Positions 1-8,457 of a stretch of DNA of 64,000 bases are shown piece after piece. The stretch covers positions 2,895,501 to 2,959,500 of the forward strand of contig NZ_CP130630.1 in assembly GCF_030551255.1 (NCBI RefSeq), given 5' to 3'. The stretch comes from Streptomyces sp. NL15-2K (GTDB lineage: Bacteria > Actinomycetota > Actinomycetes > Streptomycetales > Streptomycetaceae). A model generated the notes under the pieces. That model was not told the DNA's origin. It saw only the letters and a list, made by a program, of their open reading frames with translations, and searched no databases. A program made the position numbers and the translations under genes. Position 1 is the stretch's first letter, and each line of letters begins with the position of its first letter.

Positions 1-116
1 CGGCCTACTACCCGGAGACCAACGTCCTCGTCCCCCTCGACGCCACCGCCGACACCAGCAACACCCCGGCCAGCAAGTCCGTCGTCGTACGTCTGGAACA
101 ATCGGCGACCGACTGA
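1..116 (+). CDS. C-terminal end of a molybdopterin oxidoreductase (FdhF-like), partial
   Basis: Only the last 38 codons lie in the window; the frame is open from the left edge to a TGA at 114-116. The peptide contains PETNVLVPLD followed by SNTPASKSVVVRLE, which I recognise as the usual end of the FdhF-like molybdopterin oxidoreductases of Streptomyces (the dinucleotide-binding C-terminal domain). The catalytic part is off the window, so the function rests on this tail alone. The stop codon lies inside a perfect palindrome (110-131) that separates it from the thioesterase gene. Confidence 0.6.
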   Translation, partial: AYYPETNVLVPLDATADTSNTPASKSVVVRLEQSATD

Positions 117-131
117 GCGTTTGCTCAGTCG
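110..131. promoter_or_regulatory. 9-bp palindrome across a stop codon (operator or terminator)
   Basis: CGACTGAGC at 110-118 and GCTCAGTCG at 123-131 are perfect inverted repeats around the loop GTTT. The left arm contains the stop codon of the upstream gene and the right arm lies 34 bp before the thioesterase start. The form, TGAGC-GTTT-GCTCA, resembles TetR-family operators. A hairpin terminator without a T-tract is the alternative. Confidence 0.55.
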
Positions 132-164
132 AGCCACCGATCACGACGAACGGAGTCGGGCCCC

Positions 165-647
165 ATGGGCGAGCAGCAGCACGTGACGTTCCCGCAAGAG
201 GTCATCGACGAGTACGCGGCACTCGGCGTGGACCTGCCGGCGCTGTTCTCCGCGGGGCACCTCGGGACGCGGATGGGCGTACAGATAGTGCAGGCGTCGG
301 CAGAGCGGGTCGTCGGCACGATGCCGGTCGAGGGGAACACACAGCCGTACGGGCTGCTGCACGGGGGCGCGTCCGCTGTGCTGGCCGAGACGCTCGGGTC
401 GGTGGGATCGATGCTGCATGCCGGCAGCTCCAAGATCGCGGTGGGCGTCGATCTGAACTGCACGCACCATCGGGGGGTGCGGTCGGGGCTGGTGACCGGG
501 GTGGCCACGCCGTTGCACCTGGGGCGGTCGACGGCGACGTACGAGGTCGTGATCAGTGATGAGGAGGGGCGGCGGGTGTGCAGCGCACGACTGACCTGCC
601 TGTTGCGGGATGTGCGGCCGGGGGACGGGCAACACATCACCGGCTGA
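165..647 (+). CDS. PaaI-family hotdog-fold acyl-CoA thioesterase
   Basis: 160 residues, the usual size for a single hotdog domain. The motif LLHGGASAVLAETLGS (about residues 65-80) is the HGG-x(n)-E signature of PaaI/YbgC-like thioesterases, in which the acidic residue activates water to hydrolyse an acyl-CoA thioester. It is likely a cytosolic homotetramer; no signal peptide is visible. The ATG at 165 follows the palindrome at 110-131, so it may be controlled by a TetR-type regulator encoded elsewhere. The natural substrate (phenylacetyl-CoA, hydroxybenzoyl-CoA or another aryl/acyl-CoA) cannot be told from sequence. Confidence 0.85.
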   Translation: MGEQQHVTFPQEVIDEYAALGVDLPALFSAGHLGTRMGVQIVQASAERVVGTMPVEGNTQPYGLLHGGASAVLAETLGSVGSMLHAGSSKIAVGVDLNCTHHRGVRSGLVTGVATPLHLGRSTATYEVVISDEEGRRVCSARLTCLLRDVRPGDGQHITG

Positions 648-660
648 CAGTGCGGGACGC

Positions 661-776
661 CTGGGCGCCTTGGGGGTGGGTCGCGCAACCCGGCGCTGAC
701 GGGGTGCCGCCTGCGCCCACCTGTGCCGCCCATGGGGGTCCCAGAGGCTCTTGAGCACTGGGGGGAGGCACGACTG
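661..776 (-). repeat. Dispersed Streptomyces-type repeat, copy 1
   Basis: Read on the minus strand this begins CAGTCGTGCC, contains a CCTCCCCCCAG...GGGACCCCCATG palindrome, and continues into AGGCGGCACCCCGTCA and GCGCGACCCACCCCC. The first and last blocks recur at 47520-47602 inside a coding region, and the CCTCCCCCAG palindromic part recurs at 41763-41796 inside gltB. It fills most of the gap after the thioesterase gene and may fold as a terminator. Confidence 0.75.
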
Positions 777-817
777 TCCGCGAGTTGGCAGCATACTCTC
801 CTCATGAGGCCGCCCCC

Positions 818-1648
818 ATGACCGGCACCGGCCCCGTCGAACCCGTCAACTCGTCCGAGACGGACGACAGTTACGACATCATCGGCGTCGACGCCCCGCG
901 CCTCGCCGACCGCCTCACCGCCTGGTTCACCGGACGCCTCGCAAACCAGTGGACCGGCCCGCCACCCCGCGCCCGCAAAGCCGCCCTCACAGCCGGCGTC
1001 GTAGCCACAGCGGTCTGCGTCCTGCTGCTCGCGCCGACCGGCACATCCGACCGCGCCGACCCGCCCCCGCGCCCCACCCCCTGGCCCGCCAACGTCACCG
1101 CCTGGCGCTACCTGGGACCCACCGAACCCCTCACCGCCCCCACGACAGACACGAAAAGCGGGCATTTCCGATTCGCCGTCACCATCACCGGCGGCCCGCC
1201 CGTCACCCTCACAGTCACCGGCACGGCCTTCCCCGGACTCGACGCCCACGCCACACCCGAACCGGATTTCACCGTGAACGCCGGGACAACGCGCCGCATC
1301 ACAGTGGAGATATCCGTATCCGACTGTACGGACCTGCCCCTGAACGCCGACCTCCCCTTCCTCGACGTAACGCTCCGTAACACGCGTGCAATACAACGCC
1401 ACAGTTTCACCTTCGGCGGCGCATTCTCCCAGGACTTTTCCGAACTTCTCCACGGCGCCTGCGAGCCCACCACCGCGCGACCGGCCCCACGGCCAAGCGG
1501 AAGTGCGAGTTCTCAGAATGCGGACCGAGGGGAAAATCCGCCAAACCGGCCGAGAGCCCCCTCCGCCGATGCCCGTCCTCCATCACGTCATAACAAGAAA
1601 GTCACAAGGGAGCGCCCGACGATGCCCCTGCGCACAAACCGGGCTTAG
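818..1648 (+). CDS. Hypothetical single-pass membrane or secreted protein
   Basis: 276 residues from the ATG at 818; the frame is open further upstream to a TTG at 785, but 818 is the more natural start. Residues about 55-72 form one hydrophobic helix (ALTAGVVATAVCVLLLAP) after an arginine-rich stretch, so the N-terminus should be cytosolic and the rest outside. The external part has alternating valine/threonine segments around TVTGTAFPGLD and two cysteines, which look like a beta-sandwich, then a proline-, serine- and arginine-rich tail. I do not recognise the family. It lies 94 bp before the transporter operon and is probably a separate unit. Confidence 0.65.
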   Translation: MTGTGPVEPVNSSETDDSYDIIGVDAPRLADRLTAWFTGRLANQWTGPPPRARKAALTAGVVATAVCVLLLAPTGTSDRADPPPRPTPWPANVTAWRYLGPTEPLTAPTTDTKSGHFRFAVTITGGPPVTLTVTGTAFPGLDAHATPEPDFTVNAGTTRRITVEISVSDCTDLPLNADLPFLDVTLRNTRAIQRHSFTFGGAFSQDFSELLHGACEPTTARPAPRPSGSASSQNADRGENPPNRPRAPSADARPPSRHNKKVTRERPTMPLRTNRA

Positions 1649-1742
1649 AGTCACGGCCAGTCACCGCTCCATCGGGAGTTCGGTACCAGCGCGGCACCCG
1701 CCGCCCCCACAGGGATGGCAGTGACTGCGGAAAGGACTGATT

Positions 1743-2981
1743 GTGCGACGTTCCATGGTGATACTTACCTCCGTCCTCGCGACTGGAGCTCTGACGCTCA
1801 CCGCTTGCGGCTCCCGTGACGACAGCGGCGACAGTGGCGACAACGGAGACAGCACCACCCTGACGATCGGCGTGGACGCCCCGCTCTCCGGCGAGAACTC
1901 CACCACCGGCCTCGGCATCCAGTACGGCGCCCAGATCGCCGTCGACGACGCCAACAAGAACAAGCTCGTCCCCGGCGTGACGTTCAAGCTCAAGGCCCTG
2001 GACGACAAGGCCCAGCCCGCCACCGGCCAGTCGAACGCCACCAGCATCACCGGCGACAAGACCGCCGTCGGCGCCGTCGGCCCCCTCAACTCCGGCGTCG
2101 CCCAGACCATGCAGCAGGTCTTCGCCTCGGCCAACATGGTCCAGATCTCCCCCGCGAACACCGCCCCCGAGCTGACCCAGGGCAAGAACTGGCAGACCGA
2201 CAAGAAGCGGCCGTTCAAGACCTACTTCCGCACCGCCACCACCGACGAACTGCAGGGCAGCTTCGCCGCCCAGTACGCCTTCAACAAGCTCAAGAAGAAG
2301 AAGGCCTTCGTCGTCGACGACAAGCAGACCTACGGCGCCGGCCTCGCGAAGATCTTCAACGAGCAGTTCAAGAAGCTCGGCGGCCAGGTCGTCCAGACCG
2401 ACCACGTCAACACCGGCACCAAGGACTTCGGCTCCCTCGTCACCAAGATCAAGAACTCCGGCGCCGACCTGCTCTACTACGGCGGCCAGTACGACGAGTC
2501 CTCGCTGATCACCAAGCAGCTCAAGGACGCCGGCGTCAAGATCCCGCTGTTCGGCGGCGACGGCATGTTCGCCTCCACCTACATCGAAGCCGCCGGCGCC
2601 TCCTCCGAAGGCGACCTCGTCACCGCGATCGGCGTCCCCGCGGACACCCTGCCCGCCGCCAAGACGTTCATCGAGACCTACAAGGCCAAGGGCTACAAGG
2701 GCGACTACGGCGCCTACGGCGCCTACGCCTACGACGCCACCACCGCCATCATCAAGGCCGTGAAGGCCGCCGCGGACGCCAACGGCGGCAAGGTGCCCAC
2801 CGACATCAACGCCCTGCGCTCCACGGTCGTCGACGAGGTCCAGAAGTCCGACTTCGAAGGCCTCACCGGCAAGGTCTCCTTCGACCAGTACGGCGACACC
2901 ACGAACAAGCAGCTCACGGTTTACCAGGTCGAAAAGGGCGCCTGGAAGGCTGTCGAGACCGGCACCGCCGACCTCGGCTGA
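1743..2981 (+). CDS. livK: Branched-chain amino-acid ABC transporter substrate-binding lipoprotein
   Basis: 412 residues, type I periplasmic-binding fold. The N-terminus has a short signal peptide ending in the lipobox LTAC, with Cys22 the predicted lipidation site; a Ser/Asp/Gly-rich spacer follows. It would be anchored outside the membrane and deliver leucine, isoleucine, valine or similar ligands to LivHM. The GTG at 1743 is preceded by GGAAAGGA at 6-7 bp. A 12-bp hairpin at 3006-3042 follows the gene, a common arrangement that gives more binding protein than permease. It is the first gene of livKHMGF. Ligand specificity is inferred from the operon, not read from the protein. Confidence 0.93.
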   Translation: MRRSMVILTSVLATGALTLTACGSRDDSGDSGDNGDSTTLTIGVDAPLSGENSTTGLGIQYGAQIAVDDANKNKLVPGVTFKLKALDDKAQPATGQSNATSITGDKTAVGAVGPLNSGVAQTMQQVFASANMVQISPANTAPELTQGKNWQTDKKRPFKTYFRTATTDELQGSFAAQYAFNKLKKKKAFVVDDKQTYGAGLAKIFNEQFKKLGGQVVQTDHVNTGTKDFGSLVTKIKNSGADLLYYGGQYDESSLITKQLKDAGVKIPLFGGDGMFASTYIEAAGASSEGDLVTAIGVPADTLPAAKTFIETYKAKGYKGDYGAYGAYAYDATTAIIKAVKAAADANGGKVPTDINALRSTVVDEVQKSDFEGLTGKVSFDQYGDTTNKQLTVYQVEKGAWKAVETGTADLG

Positions 2982-3005
2982 CCCAGGCCCCGTCACACTT
3001 CACCA

Positions 3006-3042
3006 CGGGCCGCGCGGAAGGGGACCCCGACCGCGCGGCCCG
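3006..3042 (+). terminator. Hairpin between livK and livH (partial terminator/attenuator)
   Basis: CGGGCCGCGCGG (3006-3017) pairs perfectly with CCGCGCGGCCCG (3031-3042) around a 13-nt loop. There is no T-run. Its place between the binding-protein gene and the permease genes suggests it stabilises livK mRNA or reduces read-through. Confidence 0.7.
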
Positions 3043-3051
3043 TTCCCACAT

Positions 3052-3115
3052 CCAGACCCCTGCACACGATCAGTGCGCACCACCAGACCCTGCACGCGAC
3101 CAGTGCACACGACCA
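3052..3115 (+). repeat. Two imperfect 31-33 bp direct repeats upstream of livH
   Basis: CCAGACCCCTGCACACGATC at 3052 is repeated as CCAGACCCTGCACGCGACC at 3083, each followed by CAGTGC and a CACCA or GACCA end. The pair fills most of the gap between the hairpin and the livH ribosome-binding site. The role is unknown. Confidence 0.7.
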
Positions 3116-3137
3116 CCAGCGACATGGAGGCCACGCG

Positions 3138-4067
3138 GTGAACACCCTGCCGCAGCAGCTGGCCAACGGGCTGCTCCTCGGCTCGATGTACGGGCTGATC
3201 GCCATCGGCTACACGATGGTGTACGGCATCGTCCAGCTCATCAACTTCGCGCACGGCGAGATCTTCATGACCGGGGCCTTCGGCGCCCTCACGGTCTACT
3301 TCTACATCCTCCCCGACGGCACCGCGATGGCCATCGCCGTCCCCCTGATGCTGATAGGCGGCGGCATCGTCGCCATCCTCATCGCCGTCGGAGCGGAACG
3401 GTTCGCCTACCGCCCCCTGCGCGGAGCACCACGACTGGCACCGCTCATCACCGCGATCGGCCTCTCCCTGGCCCTCCAGGAAGTCGTCCGCAACTTCTAC
3501 CCCGGCGCCGACCGCGCCCGCGCCTTCCCCGGCCTCGACAACACCCACGACATCGGCTCCATCACCATCAAGGACGCCGACATCTTCCTCGTCGTCGCCG
3601 CCATCGTGTGCATGTCCGCCCTCGCCTTCTTCGTCCGCAAGAGCCGCACCGGCCGCGCCATGCAGGCCACCGCCCAGGACCCGGACACCGCCCAGCTCAT
3701 GGGCATCGACACCAACCGCATCATCGTCATCGCCTTCGCCATCGGCGGCTTCTTCGCCGCCGTAGCAGCAGTGGCGTACGGCCTGAAGTACGGCAACGTC
3801 GACTACCGCATGGGCTTCCTCATGGGCCTCAAGGCCTTCACCGCCGCCGTCCTCGGCGGCATCGGCAACATCTACGGCGCCATGCTCGGCGGCCTCGTCC
3901 TCGGCGTCGCCGAAACCCTCGCCTCCGCCTACATCGACGGCGTCCCCGGCATGCAGCAGCTCGGCGGCCAAGCCTGGGCCGACGTCTGGGCCTTCGCCCT
4001 CCTCATCCTCGTCCTCCTCCTCAGACCACAAGGCCTGCTCGGCGAACGCGTCGCGGACAGGGCGTGA
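3138..4067 (+). CDS. livH: Branched-chain amino-acid ABC transporter permease LivH
   Basis: 309 residues, typical for LivH. It is a polytopic inner-membrane protein of about eight helices with the family segment VQLINFAHGEIFMTG near the N-terminus, and a cytoplasmic loop before GLKAFTAAVLGGIGN that should contact the ATPases. The GTG start at 3138 comes after GGAGG at 3126-3130. The stop overlaps the livM GTG in a GTGA arrangement, so the two permeases are translationally coupled. Confidence 0.93.
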   Translation: MNTLPQQLANGLLLGSMYGLIAIGYTMVYGIVQLINFAHGEIFMTGAFGALTVYFYILPDGTAMAIAVPLMLIGGGIVAILIAVGAERFAYRPLRGAPRLAPLITAIGLSLALQEVVRNFYPGADRARAFPGLDNTHDIGSITIKDADIFLVVAAIVCMSALAFFVRKSRTGRAMQATAQDPDTAQLMGIDTNRIIVIAFAIGGFFAAVAAVAYGLKYGNVDYRMGFLMGLKAFTAAVLGGIGNIYGAMLGGLVLGVAETLASAYIDGVPGMQQLGGQAWADVWAFALLILVLLLRPQGLLGERVADRA

Positions 4068-5863
4068 TCACGATGACCGACATCACCAAAACCACTCCCG
4101 CCACCCGCGGCCTCATCAACCTCCCGGAAGCCGCCGCCCGCGGCCTCCTCCTCGCCGGCGGCATCGCCACCGCGGCCTCCGCCTTCCTCGCCTGGACCTG
4201 GACCTCCGAATTCCCCGGCGACCTCACCATCAACGGCTACCCCGGCGGCCTGCAATGGCTCACCTTCACCGCCGGCCTCCTCACCACCCTCTTCGCCCTC
4301 TCCCTCTACGGCGTCCGAGGCCTCGGCTGGCTCCTGCCCGCCCGCAACAACGCCCCCCTCACCCTCGCGGCCCTGGGCGGCTTCGGCACCACCTGGTTCA
4401 CCGTCATCGCCATCGCCACCAACCTCGGCGGCGTCGTCAACCTCGAACCCGGCGGCTGGATAGCAGCCATCGCCTCCCTCCTGCCCGTCCTCGGCGCCTT
4501 CGCCCTCCCCCAGGAAGGCATCGGCGAGAACAGCACCAAGGAAAGCCTCAAGGCGTACATCACCAAGCCCGACGCGATCCCCGCACCCCAGCCCCTCAGC
4601 CCCTGGCTGGAACGCGCCGTCATCACCCTCGTCACCATCGTCGGCCTCGCCGTCTTCACCTACGGCATCGACACCGAGTACGGCGAACTCTTCATCGGCT
4701 ACCTCATCGTCGTCGTCTTCTTCGCCTGGGCCCTGCACACCGCCGGCCTCATCGACCGCTTCTCCCGGCTCGTCGCCCACAACCGCAGCTTCACGCTCGC
4801 CATGGGCTTCGCCGCGGCCATCGCCTTCCCCTTCACCCAGACCGACGACCACTACGCCAACATCGGCGTCAACATCCTCATCTTCGGAACCGTCGCCCTC
4901 GGCCTCAACATCGTCGTCGGCCTCGCCGGACTCCTCGACCTCGGATACGTCGCCTTCCTCGGCGTCGGCGCCTACACCGCCGCCCTCGTCTCCGGCTCCG
5001 AGTTCTCCACCTTCTCCGGCGTCCAGTTCCCCTTCTGGGCCTCCGCCCTCACCGGCGCCGCCGCCAGCCTCGTCTTCGGCGTCCTCATCGGCGCCCCCAC
5101 CCTGCGCCTGCGCGGCGACTACCTCGCCATCGTCACCCTCGGCTTCGGAGAAATCTTCCGCATCGCCGTCAACAACATGGACGGCGAATCCGGGCCCGAC
5201 ATCACCAACGGCCCCAACGGCATCCCCTCCATCCCCGACCTCAACTTCTTCGGATTCAACTTCGGCGAAGCACACGACATCGGCGGCTTCACCCTCGGCC
5301 GCTTCGCCAACTACTACCTGCTGATGGTCCTCGTCATGGCCATCGTCGTCCTCGTCTACACCCGCGCCGCCGACTCCCGCATCGGCCGCTCCTGGATCGC
5401 CATCCGCGAAGACGAAACCGCCGCCACCGCCATGGGCATCAACGGCTTCCGCGTCAAACTCGTCGCCTTCGCCCTCGGCGCCTCCCTCGCCGGCCTCGCC
5501 GGCACCGTCAGCGCCCACGTCACCTACAGCGTCGTCCCCACGCCCTACCAGTTCGCCGGATCCACCCCGCCGAACTCGGCCTTCCTCCTCGCCGCGGTCG
5601 TCCTCGGCGGCATGGGCACCGTGGCAGGCCCCATCCTCGGCGCGGCACTGCTCTACCTGCTGCCCGAGAAACTGGTGTTCCTCCAGGACAAGTCGCTGCT
5701 CGCCTTCGGCGTCGCGCTCATCCTGCTGATGCGCTTCCGCCCCGAAGGCATCATCGCCAACCGCCGCAACCAGCTCGAATTCCACGAGACCGGCCAACTC
5801 GACGTACCACAACAAACGACGCTGACCGACGAACCGGCAACCGTCACCAAGGCGGGGGCGTGA
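4064..5863 (+). CDS. livM: Branched-chain amino-acid ABC transporter permease LivM, long form
   Basis: 599 residues from the GTG at 4064, which overlaps the livH stop (GTGA) and has GGACAGGG just upstream; an ATG at 4073 is the alternative start (596 residues). The C-terminal part from about residue 250 is an ordinary LivM permease with LNIVVGLAGLLDLGYVAFLG and the ATPase-contact loop RLRGDYLAIVTLGFGEIFR. The first 240 or so residues form an additional membrane region with several hydrophobic helices, making the protein about twice the size of E. coli LivM. It pairs with LivH to form the pore. The extra region has no function I can name. Confidence 0.9.
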   Translation: MITMTDITKTTPATRGLINLPEAAARGLLLAGGIATAASAFLAWTWTSEFPGDLTINGYPGGLQWLTFTAGLLTTLFALSLYGVRGLGWLLPARNNAPLTLAALGGFGTTWFTVIAIATNLGGVVNLEPGGWIAAIASLLPVLGAFALPQEGIGENSTKESLKAYITKPDAIPAPQPLSPWLERAVITLVTIVGLAVFTYGIDTEYGELFIGYLIVVVFFAWALHTAGLIDRFSRLVAHNRSFTLAMGFAAAIAFPFTQTDDHYANIGVNILIFGTVALGLNIVVGLAGLLDLGYVAFLGVGAYTAALVSGSEFSTFSGVQFPFWASALTGAAASLVFGVLIGAPTLRLRGDYLAIVTLGFGEIFRIAVNNMDGESGPDITNGPNGIPSIPDLNFFGFNFGEAHDIGGFTLGRFANYYLLMVLVMAIVVLVYTRAADSRIGRSWIAIREDETAATAMGINGFRVKLVAFALGASLAGLAGTVSAHVTYSVVPTPYQFAGSTPPNSAFLLAAVVLGGMGTVAGPILGAALLYLLPEKLVFLQDKSLLAFGVALILLMRFRPEGIIANRRNQLEFHETGQLDVPQQTTLTDEPATVTKAGA

Positions 5864-6716
5864 ACAAGATGACCACACCAGTACTCGAAGCACGCGGCGT
5901 CACCATGCGCTTCGGCGGCCTCACCGCCGTACGCTCGGTCGACTTCACCGTCAACTCCGGAGAAATCGTCGGCCTGATCGGCCCCAACGGCGCCGGCAAG
6001 ACGACGTTCTTCAACTGCCTCACAGGCCTGTACATACCGACCGAGGGGACCGTCTCGTACAAGGGCACGGTCCTCCCGCCCAAGCCCCACCTCGTCACCC
6101 AGGCCGGCATCGCCCGCACCTTCCAGAACATCCGCCTGTTCGCCAACATGACGGTCCTGGAAAACGTCCTCGTCGGCCGCCACACGCGGACGAAGGAAGG
6201 CCTGTGGTCCGCACTGCTTCGCGGCCCCGGCTTCAAGAAGGCGGAAAAGGCCAGCGAGGAACGAGCCATGGAACTCCTGGAGTTCATCGGCCTCGCCCAC
6301 AAGCGCGACCACCTGGCCCGCAACCTCCCCTACGGCGAACAGCGCAAGCTGGAGATCGCGCGGGCAATGGCGTCCGAGCCGGGCCTGCTCCTGCTGGACG
6401 AGCCGACGGCCGGCATGAACCCCCAGGAGACGCGGGCCACGGAGGAACTCGTCTTCGCCATCCGCGACCAGGGCATCGCCGTCCTCGTCATCGAGCACGA
6501 CATGCGCTTCATCTTCAACCTGTGCGACCGCGTCGCCGTCCTCGTCCAAGGCGAAAAACTCGTCGAAGGCACCTCCGAAGTCGTCCAGGCCGACGAACGC
6601 GTCATCGCCGCCTACCTGGGCGAACCCTTCGAAGGCGACCCCGGCGAGGCGGAAGCCGCCGAGGTCGAGGCCGCCGAAGCAGCACAGAGCACCACCAGCA
6701 CCAAGGGAGAAGGCCA

Positions 6717-6720
<4 letters not shown>
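5860..6720 (+). CDS. livG: Branched-chain amino-acid ABC transporter ATP-binding protein LivG
   Basis: 286 residues from the GTG at 5860 (GTGA overlap with the livM stop); an ATG at 5869 is also possible. Walker A is GPNGAGKTT, the signature is the LivG-type variant YGEQRKLEIARAM, Walker B is LLLLDEPTAGMNP, and the switch histidine is in VIEHDM. An Ala/Glu-rich tail of about 25 residues closes the protein. It powers LivHM together with LivF. Confidence 0.93.
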
Positions 6721-7433
<713 letters not shown>

Positions 7434-7460
7434 GATTTTTTTTCTTCGCTTCGTACGACG

Positions 7461-7499
7461 ACGAGGCCCGCGCCCCTGATTCAGGGACGCGGGCCTCGT
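7461..7499. terminator. Convergent terminator between livF and pdtaR
   Basis: ACGAGGCCCGCG (7461-7472) pairs with CGCGGGCCTCGT (7488-7499). The hairpin sits between two genes that converge on it and can serve both. No T-run follows it on either strand; the T8 at 7436-7443 precedes it on the plus strand. Confidence 0.8.
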
Positions 7500-7519
7500 T
7501 CGTACTCGGGTCCGGCGTG

Positions 7520-8176
7520 TCAGCCCTTGTTGGACTTCTTCTCCTCGGCGTCCTGAATGACCGCCTCGGCGACCTGCTGCATCGACATCCGACGGTCCAT
7601 CGACGTCTTCTGGATCCAACGGAACGCGGCCGGCTCGGTGAGCCCGTACGCCGTCTGGAGGATGGACTTCGCCCGGTCGACCAGCTTGCGGGTCTCCAGG
7701 CGCTGGGTGAGGTCGGCGACCTCGTTCTCCAGCTCCTTCAGCTCCGTGAAACGTGAGACGGCCATCTCGATCGCCGGAACGACGTCACTCTTGCTGAACG
7801 GCTTCACGAGATACGCCATCGCACCCGCGTCCCTCGCCCGCTCGACGAGGTCGCGCTGCGAGAAGGCGGTGAGCATGAGGACGGGCGCGATGCGGTCCTC
7901 GGCGATCTTCTCGGCCGCCGAGATGCCGTCCAGCTTCGGCATCTTCACGTCGAGGATGACCAGGTCCGGCCGGTGCTCGCGGGCGAGCTCGACGGCCTGC
8001 TCGCCGTCACCGGCCTCGCCTACGACGGTGTAGCCCTCTTCCTCCAGCATCTCTTTGAGATCGAGCCGGATCAGGGCCTCGTCCTCGGCGATGACGACAC
8101 GGGTCGTCAGCGGAGGCACGTGCGACTTGTCGTCGTCGGGCGCGTCTACGGGCTGGGGCGACTCGGGGGCGGTCAC
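7520..8176 (-). CDS. pdtaR: ANTAR-domain response regulator (PdtaR type)
   Basis: 218 residues from a GTG at 8176. The receiver domain (about 27-140) has the acidic pair EDE, phospho-acceptor Asp76 in LVILDVKMP and the lysine in YLVKPFS. The C-terminal ANTAR domain (about 150-205) contains LVDRAKSILQTAYGLTEPAA and an amphipathic repeat typical of RNA-binding anti-terminators. On phosphorylation such proteins dimerise and bind paired hexaloop hairpins in nascent mRNA to prevent termination. The partner kinase is not in the window. It is monocistronic, and its upstream region is shared with the divergent tRNA promoter. Confidence 0.93.
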   Translation of the reverse strand: MTAPESPQPVDAPDDDKSHVPPLTTRVVIAEDEALIRLDLKEMLEEEGYTVVGEAGDGEQAVELAREHRPDLVILDVKMPKLDGISAAEKIAEDRIAPVLMLTAFSQRDLVERARDAGAMAYLVKPFSKSDVVPAIEMAVSRFTELKELENEVADLTQRLETRKLVDRAKSILQTAYGLTEPAAFRWIQKTSMDRRMSMQQVAEAVIQDAEEKKSNKG

Positions 8177-8207
8177 GGGGGCTCCTCGTTCAGGGGCAGG
8201 GGTACTG

Positions 8208-8238
8208 CTGACAAGAGCCTACCTAGCTGCGGTAAGGT
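8208..8238 (+). promoter_or_regulatory. Candidate promoter of the tRNA gene
   Basis: CTGACA at 8208-8213 and TAAGGT at 8233-8238 match the -35 and -10 of a vegetative sigma factor, with a 19-bp spacer that is slightly long. The start of transcription would fall about 35 bp before the tRNA, which is normal for a leader removed by RNase P. Confidence 0.55.
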
Positions 8239-8279
8239 GGGGGCACGGCGGGTGACCGCCAGCCTTTGTTTTACAGGAA

Positions 8280-8352
8280 GCCCCGGTAGTCCAGCGGAAG
8301 AGACACGGTGCTCAAACCACCGACAGCGTGGGTTCGAATCCCACCCGGGGCA
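8280..8352 (+). tRNA. tRNA with anticodon CAA (Leu), class I shape
   Basis: A complete 73-nt cloverleaf: acceptor GCCCCGG/CCGGGGC (7 bp), D stem of 3-4 bp with the GG of the D loop, anticodon stem CGGTG/CACCG around CTCAAAC (anticodon CAA, UUG codons), variable loop ACAGC, T stem GTGGG/CCCAC around TTCGAAT, and discriminator A. CCA is not encoded. Leucine tRNAs of bacteria normally have a long class II variable arm; this one has five nucleotides. The fold is unbroken, so it is not simply a decayed copy. By anticodon it is tRNA-Leu, but charging by LeuRS is not assured. It lies just upstream of a LAGLIDADG gene and has its own terminator. Confidence 0.85.
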
Positions 8353-8382
8353 CTTTTCCTTCGATTCGAAGGTCGAGCTAAG

Positions 8383-8419
8383 AAGCGGATGTCCACGTTC
8401 TCGTGAACATCCGCTTTTT
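8383..8419 (+). terminator. Intrinsic terminator of the tRNA gene
   Basis: AAGCGGATGTCCACG (8383-8397) pairs with CGTGAACATCCGCTT (8402-8416) with a single mismatch, followed by TTTTT. This is a classical T-tract terminator, rare in such a G+C-rich genome. A smaller hairpin CCTTCG-ATT-CGAAGG lies just before it (8357-8371). Confidence 0.85.
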
Positions 8420-8457
8420 GCTGCGTGTCGTCGCGCTCTTCCACAGAGGGTGCACGC

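Noticed and set aside
3929..5893. A 654-codon minus-strand frame across livH and livM
   Set aside because: Shadow of the transporter genes with Gly/Asp/Glu-rich composition and no domain.
7436..7443. Eight T after livF as an intrinsic terminator
   Set aside because: No stem precedes the T-run; the hairpin lies after it. The run by itself is not a terminator.
8280..8352. An intron in the tRNA gene that would explain the LAGLIDADG gene
   Set aside because: The cloverleaf folds without a gap and all stems are complete.
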